Counted from the stretch's first letter, positions 1 to 6,663 are shown. The stretch: 7,612 bases of DNA from Candidatus Anoxychlamydiales bacterium (GCA_011064905.1 JAAKFW010000069.1:1-7612); one strand, 5' to 3'. Made by a program: numbers and translations. Notes: generated by a model not told the origin, from the sequence alone.

Positions 1-52
1 AAAATTTCTTTTCTTTGATCTTTTTTTCAAAAGTCTTTATTTTTATATTCTT

Positions 53-724
53 ATGGATATCAAAGAAGCATTAGAAAAAAGAGCTGGTTTAACTATTTTA
101 TTAAAAGTCAAAGAGTATAAATCGACTTTTATAAGTGTGTTAAGGACAAGATCAAAAATTCAAATATCACTTCACAAGCTTTTTTTAGATGCTCCAAATG
201 ATGTAAAAGAAGCTGTGGTTGTATATTGTCTTAAAAGAGATAAAATAGCGCATAGCATTTTAAAAAATTATGCTAATAGATATTTCGTATCAGCTGATTA
301 TACCCATAGATTAAATGTAAAAAAGCTGAAAATAAAAGGTGAGTTTTTTGATTTAAAACAGATTATGGATAATTTAAATCTTATCTATTTCAAAGGAGCT
401 TTGAATCTAAATATTACTTGGTTTGAAAAACCGAAATACAGAAAATTTCGGCATATTACTTTTGGCAGTTTTGATAAGAATTCAAATTTAGTAAGAATCA
501 ATAAAATATTAGATAGAGCAGATATTACATTTTATTTTATAAATTATATAGTTTATCATGAGATGCTTCATTATGTATGTAAAGAGATTATAGCAGAAGA
601 TGGAAAAAGAAAAATCCATACTAAAGAGTTTAAAAACGAAGAAAAAAAGTTTGCATATTATAATGAGGCGAAAGAGTTTGGGAAAAGGTTTTTAAATAAA
701 GGAAAAAAATATGGCCGGTCATAG
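53..724 (+). CDS. SprT-like zinc metalloprotein (small, no zinc-ribbon)
   Basis: The 223-residue protein carries a zinc-protease core: HEMLH at residues 169-173 (ligands H169 and H173, catalytic E170), followed by IHTKEF with a probable third ligand at H189. The stretch before the HExxH, with ITW at about 121-123, FGSF at 137-140 and VRINKILD at about 147-154, is the arrangement seen in SprT/Spartan-like domains. There is no C-terminal cysteine zinc ribbon, so it is a minimal form. SprT-family proteins include DNA-protein crosslink proteases, but the substrate of bacterial short forms is not established, so I infer only 'probable metallopeptidase'. It has no signal peptide and is probably cytoplasmic. 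It overlaps yebC by 14 nt, implying co-transcription. The start is uncertain: no Shine-Dalgarno precedes the ATG, and the frame is open upstream to the window edge without a stop, so the gene could begin further left. Confidence 0.75.
   Translation: MDIKEALEKRAGLTILLKVKEYKSTFISVLRTRSKIQISLHKLFLDAPNDVKEAVVVYCLKRDKIAHSILKNYANRYFVSADYTHRLNVKKLKIKGEFFDLKQIMDNLNLIYFKGALNLNITWFEKPKYRKFRHITFGSFDKNSNLVRINKILDRADITFYFINYIVYHEMLHYVCKEIIAEDGKRKIHTKEFKNEEKKFAYYNEAKEFGKRFLNKGKKYGRS
698..703 (+). promoter_or_regulatory. Ribosome binding site of yebC inside the upstream gene
   Basis: AAAGGA lies 7 nt before the ATG at 711, within the last codons of the SprT-like gene. It supports the conserved MAGHSKW start and hence a genuine 14-nt gene overlap. 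Confidence 0.6.
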
Positions 725-1415
725 TAAATGGGCTAATATAAAACATAAAAAAGAAAGAGCTGATAAAAAAAAGGGAAAGGTATTTTCTAGAATAGCAAAA
801 GAGATCATCTCTGCTGTAAAAGCAGGGGGAGTAGATCCCAAAGCTAATGCTAAACTAAAACTTGCTATTCAAAAAGCTAAAGATGCAAATCTCCCAAATG
901 ATGTAATCGATAGAAATATAAAAAAAGCAGCTTCCAAAGATCAGAAAGATTATTTAGAGATGTCATATGAGCTATATGGTTTTGGAGGAGTAGGGCTTAT
1001 AGTAGATATTATGACAGACAATAAAAATAGGATAGCATCAAATATTAGAATTGCTACAAATAAATGTGGAGGAAACGTTGCTATGCCTGGAGCTGTTGCT
1101 TTCAATTTTCAAAGAAAAGGTATTTTAAAAACAGAAAAAAAATTAGCTAAAGAAGATGAGCTTTTCATGAAAGCTACTGATCTTGGAGCTGAAGATTTTT
1201 TAGTTGATGATGAAACCTATACAATTATTTGCGTTATAGAAGATCTTCATAAAATTAAAAATGGTTTGGATATTAAATTAGAGACTTCTTTAGAGATGAT
1301 TCCTAAAACTTTTATTGAATGTTCTGATGAGGATATTGACTCCAATATAAAACTTATTGAATTTCTGGAAAACATAGATGATGTAGATGCAGTTTATCAC
1401 AATATGAAAATTTAA
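711..1415 (+). CDS. yebC: YebC/PmpR (TACO1) family protein
   Basis: The 234-residue protein is full length for the YebC family (about 240). It opens with the hallmark MAGHSKWANIKHKK and a lysine-rich helical first domain. It continues with the family core GGVGLIVDIMTDNKNR (about 92-107) and GGNVAMPGAVAFNF (about 120-133), and ends with the usual acidic FLENIDDVDAVYHN segment. YebC proteins have long been annotated as transcriptional regulators. More recent work on YebC/TACO1 proteins ties them to translation, helping ribosomes through difficult proline-containing stretches. The sequence cannot choose between these roles. It is cytoplasmic. One small departure is YELYGFGG at 86-93, where many relatives have YEGYGPGG. 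It sits between the SprT-like gene (14-nt overlap) and the NamZ-like gene (12-nt gap), so it is probably read from a promoter to the left of the window. Confidence 0.96.
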   Translation: MAGHSKWANIKHKKERADKKKGKVFSRIAKEIISAVKAGGVDPKANAKLKLAIQKAKDANLPNDVIDRNIKKAASKDQKDYLEMSYELYGFGGVGLIVDIMTDNKNRIASNIRIATNKCGGNVAMPGAVAFNFQRKGILKTEKKLAKEDELFMKATDLGAEDFLVDDETYTIICVIEDLHKIKNGLDIKLETSLEMIPKTFIECSDEDIDSNIKLIEFLENIDDVDAVYHNMKI

Positions 1416-1427
1416 CTAGGGATCATT

Positions 1428-2651
1428 ATGAGAAAAATAGCTTTAATTTTTTTATTTAGTATCTCTTCTTTATTTGCAGATCCAAAAGTAGAGCTTGGAA
1501 TAGATCTGTTTTTTAAAGATGGGAAAGCAGCTATACTTGATAATAAAAAAATAGCACTTTTGATTAATCATACAAGTGTAGATAAAAACTTAAAGCCTAC
1601 TCTAGAAATTTTTAAAGAGAACGCTAAAAAATTTGAAATAATAAAACTATTTTCTCCGGAGCATGGCTTAAATGGGCAAAGTCTTGCTGGAGAAAAAGTA
1701 AATAACACAAAGTTTAAAAATATTGAAGTAGTGTCTCTTCATGGCTCTCACAAAAGACCAAGTGAGCAAATGTTAAAAGATATAGATGTTATCATTTATG
1801 ATATACAAGAGATCGGATGCAGATCTTATACTTATGCGTCTACTCTATATTATGTGATGGAAGAGGCAGCTAAAAAGAATATTAAAGTCATAGTTTTAGA
1901 TAGACCAAATCCTATAAATGGGATTATTACAGATGGACCAATGCTTGATGAAAAATATAGATCCTTTTTAGGTTATATTAATGTTCCTTATTGCCATGGT
2001 ATGACAATAGGAGAGCTAGCGAAATTTTTTAATAGTGAATACTCAATCAAATGTGATCTTGAAGTAGTGGCTATGAAAGGATGGAAAAGGGAGATGTCAT
2101 TTGAAGATACAGGCCTTAATTGGATTCCAACCTCTCCAAATATACCTGAGGCTGACTCTGCTCTTTTTAGTGCAACAACAGGGATTTTAGGAGAGTTAGA
2201 AATCGTAAGTATTGGAATTGGGTATACTCTTCCTTTTAAAATTGTTGGAGCTCCCTGGATAGATGCAAATATTTTAGCTGATCATTTAAACAAACAAAAA
2301 CTCTCTGGGGTTAAATTTATTCCTTTTTATTTCAAACCATTTTATGGAGCCTATAGAAATAAGGATTGTCAGGGGGTGAAAATTATAGTAACTAATAAAA
2401 TAATATATAGGCCTTTAGCTGTTCAATATCTAATAATTGGAATGCTAAAATCTTTATATCCTGAAAAAGTAAAAGAAAAATTAAAATCTCAAAGTGAAGC
2501 TAAGATTAAAACTTTTTGTTTAGTCAATGGAAATAAAGATATTTATAATTTTTTAGTAAATGAAAAATTTCCAGCTTGGAAGATGATTCAGTTTCAAGAG
2601 GATAAAGTTAAAGATTTTAAAGAGAAAAGAAAAAAATACCTTCTTTATTAA
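1428..2651 (+). CDS. namZ: Secreted DUF1343 / NamZ-type exo-beta-N-acetylmuramidase
   Basis: The 407-residue protein matches the DUF1343 (YbbC/NamZ) family along its length. NHTS is at 47-50, SPEHG at 76-80 (with E78, probably in the active site), YDIQEIGCRSYTY at 124-136, DRPNPING at 158-165, CHGMTIGE at 189-196 and PTSPNIP at 234-240. Characterised NamZ enzymes release N-acetylmuramic acid from the non-reducing ends of peptidoglycan fragments, so a role in cell-wall turnover or MurNAc salvage follows from family knowledge. The first 17 residues form a signal peptide (MRK, a hydrophobic stretch, then LFA before D18), placing the mature enzyme outside the inner membrane. AGGGA at 1418-1422, 5 nt before the ATG, supports the start. 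It follows yebC by 12 nt and is probably the last gene of this transcript, with an A/T hairpin lying at 2785-2815. No MurNAc transporter or MurQ is in the window. Confidence 0.88.
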   Translation: MRKIALIFLFSISSLFADPKVELGIDLFFKDGKAAILDNKKIALLINHTSVDKNLKPTLEIFKENAKKFEIIKLFSPEHGLNGQSLAGEKVNNTKFKNIEVVSLHGSHKRPSEQMLKDIDVIIYDIQEIGCRSYTYASTLYYVMEEAAKKNIKVIVLDRPNPINGIITDGPMLDEKYRSFLGYINVPYCHGMTIGELAKFFNSEYSIKCDLEVVAMKGWKREMSFEDTGLNWIPTSPNIPEADSALFSATTGILGELEIVSIGIGYTLPFKIVGAPWIDANILADHLNKQKLSGVKFIPFYFKPFYGAYRNKDCQGVKIIVTNKIIYRPLAVQYLIIGMLKSLYPEKVKEKLKSQSEAKIKTFCLVNGNKDIYNFLVNEKFPAWKMIQFQEDKVKDFKEKRKKYLLY

Positions 2652-2784
2652 TCTTGAGTTCTAACTGCGATAAAGACAAAGTTATGAAAGTGAGCCTTTA
2701 CAAAAGAGTAGCAAAGTTGAGTTAGAGCAAAAAGAAAAAGCAAGTTAAACTCCTGAAAATTTTCTTTGTTTACCTCCCATCTCA

Positions 2785-2815
2785 AAAATATTCAAAAAAA
2801 TATTTTAATTTTTTT
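2785..2815 (+). terminator. Candidate A/T-only hairpin terminator after namZ
   Basis: AAAATATT (2785-2792) can pair with AATATTTT (2799-2806) around a 6-nt loop, followed by AATTTTTTT. The 8-bp stem has no G or C, so it is weak by textbook standards. It lies 134 nt after the namZ stop and is the only hairpin plus T-run I see in this gap. Confidence 0.35.
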
Positions 2816-2816
2816 A

Positions 2817-2852
2817 TTGATTTAAAACTTATAAGAAAGACAAGATTATAAA
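2817..2852 (+). promoter_or_regulatory. Probable promoter region for the 2885 gene (boxes not resolved)
   Basis: A promoter is expected after the hairpin. TTGATT (2817-2822) resembles a -35 box. TATAAG (2830-2835) and TATAAA (2847-2852) resemble -10 boxes, but neither sits at the standard 16-18 nt spacing from it. TATAAA is the better placed for a leader of about 25 nt. In DNA this AT-rich such matches are cheap. Confidence 0.25.
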
Positions 2853-2884
2853 ATAAAAATATAATTTTACTTTTAGGTAAGAAA

Positions 2885-3853
2885 ATGCCGGTTACAACAA
2901 CAAAAATTTATTATCCAAAAAATGATCTTCCAGCAGACATACAACAAAAATTAGGAGGGCTTAATCTTTTACTTGTAGATGGTTTTTCTGCAGTTAGAGC
3001 GTTTTCAGCTGCGTTTTTTGAGAGGACATTTAGAGTTCATGAAGGTTTTTTTACAGAGGCAGATCCTCTTGCAAGAAAGTACTCTAATGATATTCAAGAA
3101 AAGCTATATGAAAGATCTCAAAGATCTATTTTTGATAAAAACAGAAGTGATAAACTTAATAAAAAGCCTACTGCAAAAGATAAGCAAAAAGCTTTAGGTA
3201 AATTGAGTATGGTATTTATAGATGTAGCTTCGGGCATGGGAGCTTTTACTAAAGTATTATTTAAAAGATTTTCAACTCAATATGATGGATTGATTGAAGA
3301 AGCAAATAGAAAATCTTCTGAATTTTCATATAACACATCCATGAAGCTATATAATTCTGCTAATGGGGTTTTTCAACCTTCTCAAAAGAAGAGTTCTTTA
3401 GAAAGAGGTAAGCCTAAATTACCTAAAGTTGAAGTGATAGTTAGTAAGCCTTTGGATGTTACAAAAAAGGAATCTGAAATTTTTGCAAAATCTCGTTCAT
3501 ATAAAAGAACAGCTTTTGTCATAGTCTTGATAGGAGTTGTTGTTCTATTGGCATATTATGTTTTTCCGATGTTTCAGATTGAGATGAGCAATGTGAATAA
3601 TGCCTTAAAAACAGATATTGTAAAAACAAGAAGATTTTATGTTTTCAATAAAACAGAGCCTAATTGTTATGATGTAACTAGTGTATATTCTCTAACTTTA
3701 GATGGTAAACGTGAACCTTATTTAATAAAGACTCTTTGGGGAGCGCAGATGATTAAGTCTTGGTATAAAGACATTGCCATTAATTGTAAGAATTTGACTT
3801 GTAGCGCATGCAAAGCTAAATGTATGAGCATTAAAAAATCTATATTTGGATAG
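2885..3853 (+). CDS. Hypothetical single-pass membrane protein with an internal duplication and Cys-rich C-terminal domain
   Basis: I do not recognise this 322-residue protein. Residues 23-82 and 104-163 align without gaps as two diverged copies of one unit (16 identities over 60, including L-G-x-L, a D ten residues in, A-F, F-x-R, G, E-x and K-L-Y). A lysine-rich linker separates them. Residues ~164-208 are basic and probably flexible. One strong transmembrane segment spans about 209-230. With KSRSYKR just before it, the positive-inside rule puts the duplicated part in the cytoplasm and the ~92-residue tail outside. The tail holds five cysteines: C261, then C301, C306, C309 and C313 (CX4CX2CX3C). 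There is no N-terminal signal peptide. AGG at 2875-2877, 7 nt before the ATG, supports the start. It appears to be a monocistronic gene, converging with the minus-strand operon 13 nt away. Possible roles include an envelope or secreted lineage-specific protein; the sequence does not settle it. Confidence 0.8.
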   Translation: MPVTTTKIYYPKNDLPADIQQKLGGLNLLLVDGFSAVRAFSAAFFERTFRVHEGFFTEADPLARKYSNDIQEKLYERSQRSIFDKNRSDKLNKKPTAKDKQKALGKLSMVFIDVASGMGAFTKVLFKRFSTQYDGLIEEANRKSSEFSYNTSMKLYNSANGVFQPSQKKSSLERGKPKLPKVEVIVSKPLDVTKKESEIFAKSRSYKRTAFVIVLIGVVVLLAYYVFPMFQIEMSNVNNALKTDIVKTRRFYVFNKTEPNCYDVTSVYSLTLDGKREPYLIKTLWGAQMIKSWYKDIAINCKNLTCSACKAKCMSIKKSIFG

Positions 3854-3859
3854 GGAAAC

Positions 3860-3892
3860 AAAGCTATTAAAATTCTTTTTTAAGCTTTTTTT
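3860..3892 (+). terminator. Bulged hairpin terminator of the 2885-3853 gene
   Basis: AAAGC (3860-3864) pairs with GCTTT (3884-3888), and TTAAAA (3867-3872) with TTTTAA (3878-3883). A 2-nt bulge lies on the left arm and a 5-nt loop closes it; TTTT follows directly. It starts 7 nt after the plus-strand stop and overlaps the last codons of the converging minus-strand gene. Read from the other strand the T-run is poor, so it favours plus-strand termination. Confidence 0.55.
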
Positions 3893-4481
3893 GTTTATAA
3901 AATTTTAGAAATTCAAAAACTCTAATAAAAGCTGTTAAAAAAACTAAAACAGAAAATGTAAGGGCTAGTATTTTGAAATATTTATAAAAAACTATCATTG
4001 AGATAAAAAATATAAAAGCCTCTGTCCTCTCTATCATTCCAACTGAATAGTAGAAGCTTTTTTCACTAGAGTTTTGAAAAAAGATAGCAACTACTAAAAA
4101 AGAGGTAATGCAAAGATAAGAGCTAGATATCATTAAAATAGACAAGAAAGATCTTTCTATTGGATCTACTAAAAAAAGAGCAACTATAATTAGCATCTCT
4201 ACAATTCTATCAGAAAAAATATCTAAAACACTGCCTATGCTTGATTTTTTTTTAGATATTCTTGCAATAGAGCCATCTAGAGTATCTAAATATCCTGAAA
4301 TTAAAAGGGTGAAAACAGCTAAATATTTTCGATTTAAAATTATTAAAAAAAACGAAAAAACTCCAAAAAAAGTAGAGAGGATAGTGACTAAATTCGGATC
4401 AATTTTTTGAATAAATTTTAGTTTTAATATTGGGTTTATCAAAACTTTTTGATATGGATCTCTAAAATTTGAATCTAACAT
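3867..4481 (-). CDS. CDP-alcohol phosphatidyltransferase family membrane enzyme
   Basis: The 204-residue protein contains the complete CDP-alcohol phosphotransferase signature D-x2-D-G-x2-A-R-x8-G-x3-D-x3-D: D66, D69, G70, A73, R74, G83, D87 and D91. In the family these aspartates bind the divalent metals and the CDP moiety, and the enzyme transfers a phosphatidyl group from CDP-diacylglycerol to an alcohol. About six hydrophobic segments surround the motif, as expected for an inner-membrane enzyme. The N-terminal pattern (FRDPYQK, NPILK, then DPNLVT) resembles PgsA-like members, but the acceptor (glycerol phosphate, inositol phosphate or another alcohol) cannot be read from the motif. Its ATG overlaps the stop of the VTT-domain gene by 7 nt. 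No Shine-Dalgarno is visible, so translational coupling is likely. It is the last gene of the three-gene operon and converges on the plus-strand gene ending at 3853. Confidence 0.9.
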   Translation of the reverse strand: MLDSNFRDPYQKVLINPILKLKFIQKIDPNLVTILSTFFGVFSFFLIILNRKYLAVFTLLISGYLDTLDGSIARISKKKSSIGSVLDIFSDRIVEMLIIVALFLVDPIERSFLSILMISSSYLCITSFLVVAIFFQNSSEKSFYYSVGMIERTEAFIFFISMIVFYKYFKILALTFSVLVFLTAFIRVFEFLKFYKQKKLKKEF

Positions 4482-5170
4482 ATTTTATTTTTTAATTTTT
4501 TAAAGATTATTGGAAGAAGCATAAAAATAGAGAGCAAAATTAGAGCTAAATTCACTTCAAAAGTGAAAATAGATTTAAGCTCAAATTTATCTTGTTTAAT
4601 GATAGATTCTAGAGCTGTACCTGCCACTGCAAATACAAAAGTGCCGGGAAGTATCCCAAAAAAGGTTGTCCATAAAAATGTAGAAAATCTAATTTTAAAT
4701 AGAGCAGGAACTATATTTACAAGCCAAAAAGGGAAGAGGGGAATGAGCCTTAAAAAAAGCATGTAACATTTAGCATTTTTTTGAAACCCTATAGATATTT
4801 TATTTAAGAGTTTCCCTGCTTTTTTTATAAAAAAATCTTTTATAGCAGTTTTAGCTGCTATAAATAAAATTGAAGCTCCAATAGTAGCGCCTATTGCAAC
4901 GTAGATAGTTGCTAAATATTTACCAAATAAAAATCCAGCTATTATAGTTAAAAAAACAGCTCCAGGAATAGAGAGCGCAGTAGATAGTATATATGTTAAA
5001 ATAAATAAAATTGGAAATATGATTTTATGTTCGTCTAAAAGATTTAGCAGAGTTTCTCGATAATGTTTTAGATTTTCAAAAGAGAAAAAATCAAAGCCTC
5101 CAAAACTAATAGCTAGTATCATTAAGATAACAATTATTAAAACCGGCAAAAATCTTAAATATTTTTTCAT
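4475..5170 (-). CDS. TVP38/TMEM64 (VTT / SNARE-associated, DedA-superfamily) membrane protein
   Basis: The 231-residue integral membrane protein has an N-terminal transmembrane helix (about 7-24). The VTT domain follows, recognisable by SIPGAVFLTIIAGFLFG (67-83), the glycine-rich VAIGATIGAS (91-100), RLIPLFPF (141-148) with N152, and FFGILPGTF (170-178). A final helix lies at about 206-225. The RLIP.FPF and PG elements sit in the re-entrant loop and helix layout of this superfamily. DedA/VTT relatives have been linked to lipid flipping or scrambling and membrane-potential homeostasis; the substrate of TVP38-type bacterial members is not settled. The ATG overlaps the upstream oxidoreductase's TGA in an ATGA (4 nt), and the stop overlaps the next gene by 7 nt. 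A three-gene operon with a lipid-forming enzyme and a flavoprotein suggests a joint membrane function, which is inference. Confidence 0.9.
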   Translation of the reverse strand: MKKYLRFLPVLIIVILMILAISFGGFDFFSFENLKHYRETLLNLLDEHKIIFPILFILTYILSTALSIPGAVFLTIIAGFLFGKYLATIYVAIGATIGASILFIAAKTAIKDFFIKKAGKLLNKISIGFQKNAKCYMLFLRLIPLFPFWLVNIVPALFKIRFSTFLWTTFFGILPGTFVFAVAGTALESIIKQDKFELKSIFTFEVNLALILLSIFMLLPIIFKKLKNKIC

Positions 5171-6603
5171 TGTTTTCTTTTGAAAATTGTCTGGGTTAAA
5201 TACATATCAGCTGCTTTTCTAATAGCTAAGCTATATGTTGGATATGGATAGATAAGATTAGCAAGACTATGAATTTTTATATTTTTTTTCATTGAAAGTA
5301 TAATCTCAGATAGCATCTCACCGGCTCTTTTTGCGACTATGCAAGCGCCGAGAATTTCACCGGAGAATTTATGAGTTACAATCTTTACAAAACCTTTTTT
5401 TTCATTTTCACAAATAGCTCTATCCAAAGTATCTAAAGATACAAAATAGGTAGCTACGTGTTTTTTTGAGTGTTTTTTTATAGCTTGTCTCTCATTAAGA
5501 CCAATAGAGGCAACTTCTGGATCTGTAAATGTTACTCTTGGCATTAGAGATAGAGAAATTTTCTTTTTTAAAAAAGGAACTAAAAGAGTAAATAAAACAG
5601 ATCTTGCCATATTTTCTGCTTTGTGAGTGAAAAAGGGCTCTCCTATGCAATCTCCAATTGCAAAAATATGTTTTTTATTAGTTCTTGCAAAGTTATCAAC
5701 TTCAATTCCTTTATTTGAGTAATCGATGCCTGCATTTTCTAAATTTAAATTTTTTAGATTTGCTATTCTGCCTGTTGCAACGAGAAGTTTTTCAGATTTT
5801 ATCTGATTTACATAAGAGCTTTCTTTGTTTTTTACAATAACTTCAAAACTATCGTTTTGATATTTTATATTTTCAACGCTAGAATTTAAATATAAAGATA
5901 TTTGCTCTTCTTCAAAAACATTTTTTAACATTTTAGAACTATCGATATCTTCATTAAATAGTATTTTAGGAGCTAAATCTATAAGAGTTACTTTAGATCC
6001 AAGTCTTTGAAAAGCTTGAGATAACTCTGAGCCAATAGCTCCTGCTCCTAGAATTGTTAAACTTTTGGGGATTTTTTCTAAATTAAAAATAGTTTCATTT
6101 GTATCATAGGGTGTTTTATCAAGGCCATTTATAGGCGGGATAAAAGGAACTGATCCTGTTGCTATTATAATTTTTTTTGCAAAAACATTTAATGTTTGGT
6201 CGTCTTTATTTATAGCTTCAATGATTTTATCTGTTTTAAATGAAGCTTTTGCTTTTAGAGTATCAACTCCTATTTTTTTTAAAGCTTTTTCATCTTCATT
6301 TAGACGAATTTTTTCAATTGTATCTCTTACTCTTTTAAGAGAAGAATTTGTATCAAAATCTAAATGATCAATTGTTGAATTGCCAATTTTGAAATTTATT
6401 CCAAAATCTTTTGCTCTTTTAATATCATGAGCTATTTTACTAGATGCGATTAGAGTTTTAGAGGGGATACATCCAAAGTTTGTGCAATCTCCGCCTAATA
6501 GATTGTTTTCAATTAATAAAACTTTTTTTTTGGCTTTAGCGAGTCCTATTGCTACAACTAATCCTGCAGCGCCGGCCCCTATGACAACGTACTTATATTT
6601 CAT
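5167..6603 (-). CDS. MerA-like FAD pyridine nucleotide-disulfide oxidoreductase
   Basis: The 478-residue protein is full length for class I flavin disulfide oxidoreductases. GAGAAG (9-14) binds the FAD ADP part. The redox disulfide is GGDC-TNFG-CIPSK with C40 and C45. ATG at 148-150 closes the first FAD segment. GAGAIG (186-191) begins the NAD(P)H domain, where D209 at the end of its second strand suggests NADH rather than NADPH. AIGDC (315-319) is the second FAD motif. The C-terminal dimer-interface domain runs from about 355. In glutathione and lipoamide reductases this domain supplies a His-x4-Glu acid-base pair. Here the matching site is YPTYSL (454-459), so both residues are replaced. 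The MerA N-terminal metal-binding domain and C-terminal vicinal cysteines are also absent. It is therefore unlikely to be a true mercuric reductase. It leads the operon and shares an ATGA with the VTT gene. No Shine-Dalgarno precedes the ATG, but the Rossmann fold begins at once, so the start is credible. Confidence 0.93.
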   Translation of the reverse strand: MKYKYVVIGAGAAGLVVAIGLAKAKKKVLLIENNLLGGDCTNFGCIPSKTLIASSKIAHDIKRAKDFGINFKIGNSTIDHLDFDTNSSLKRVRDTIEKIRLNEDEKALKKIGVDTLKAKASFKTDKIIEAINKDDQTLNVFAKKIIIATGSVPFIPPINGLDKTPYDTNETIFNLEKIPKSLTILGAGAIGSELSQAFQRLGSKVTLIDLAPKILFNEDIDSSKMLKNVFEEEQISLYLNSSVENIKYQNDSFEVIVKNKESSYVNQIKSEKLLVATGRIANLKNLNLENAGIDYSNKGIEVDNFARTNKKHIFAIGDCIGEPFFTHKAENMARSVLFTLLVPFLKKKISLSLMPRVTFTDPEVASIGLNERQAIKKHSKKHVATYFVSLDTLDRAICENEKKGFVKIVTHKFSGEILGACIVAKRAGEMLSEIILSMKKNIKIHSLANLIYPYPTYSLAIRKAADMYLTQTIFKRKQ

Positions 6604-6635
6604 AATTTAAAAAACTGTCTATTACAAGGTATGAG

Positions 6636-6663
6636 TGTTTATTTTTATTGATCATTTTGTCAA
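6636..6663 (-). promoter_or_regulatory. Candidate promoter of the minus-strand operon
   Basis: On the minus strand, a consensus TTGACA (6663-6658) is followed after 16 nt by TAAACA (6641-6636), a weak -10 (3 of 6). It would give a leader of about 25-30 nt before the ATG at 6603. The -35 overlaps the opposing one for gnd, which would make the two promoters face away from almost the same point. Confidence 0.3.

Larger units (their letters stand above)
2652..2884. other. Intergenic spacer with unexplained open frame
   Basis: This 233-nt gap separates the NamZ-like gene from the next one. Its first ~130 nt are less AT-extreme than the rest and hold a minus-strand frame open for 48 codons (2648-2791, stop at 2648-2650). 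That frame lacks an ATG; its downstream part reads TQLCYSFVKAHFHNFVFIAV. A 7-bp inverted repeat (TCTAACT at 2660-2666, AGTTAGA at 2720-2726) lies in the same part. The second half is almost pure A/T and carries a hairpin and the leader of the next gene. I cannot assign a gene here; a decayed gene or dispersed repeat is possible. Confidence 0.4.

Noticed and set aside
2684..2725. A 14-codon plus-strand open frame starting with ATG in the namZ spacer
   Set aside because: It has no ribosome binding site and is too short to separate from chance.
2771..2780. Resemblance of the minus-strand peptide MGGKQRKFSG to the start of IS3-type transposase OrfA proteins
   Set aside because: The frame stops after 11 codons, no further transposase similarity follows in any frame, and no terminal inverted repeats or target duplications were seen.
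2979..3197. A 72-codon plus-strand open frame inside the membrane-protein gene
   Set aside because: It is a +1 shadow of the well-supported 322-residue frame, has no Shine-Dalgarno and shows no recognisable domain.
4563..4766. A 67-codon plus-strand open frame antisense to the VTT-domain gene
   Set aside because: It lies wholly opposite a clearly conserved VTT gene and resembles no known protein.
5167..6603. Annotation as a true mercuric reductase (MerA)
   Set aside because: There is no heavy-metal-associated N-terminal domain, no C-terminal vicinal cysteine pair and no mer genes nearby; only the fold and the CX4C motif are shared.
6631..6651. A possible 6-codon leader peptide upstream of gnd
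   Set aside because: The AAGG before it is only about one base from the ATG, it lies upstream of the likely gnd promoter, and it holds no run of regulatory codons.
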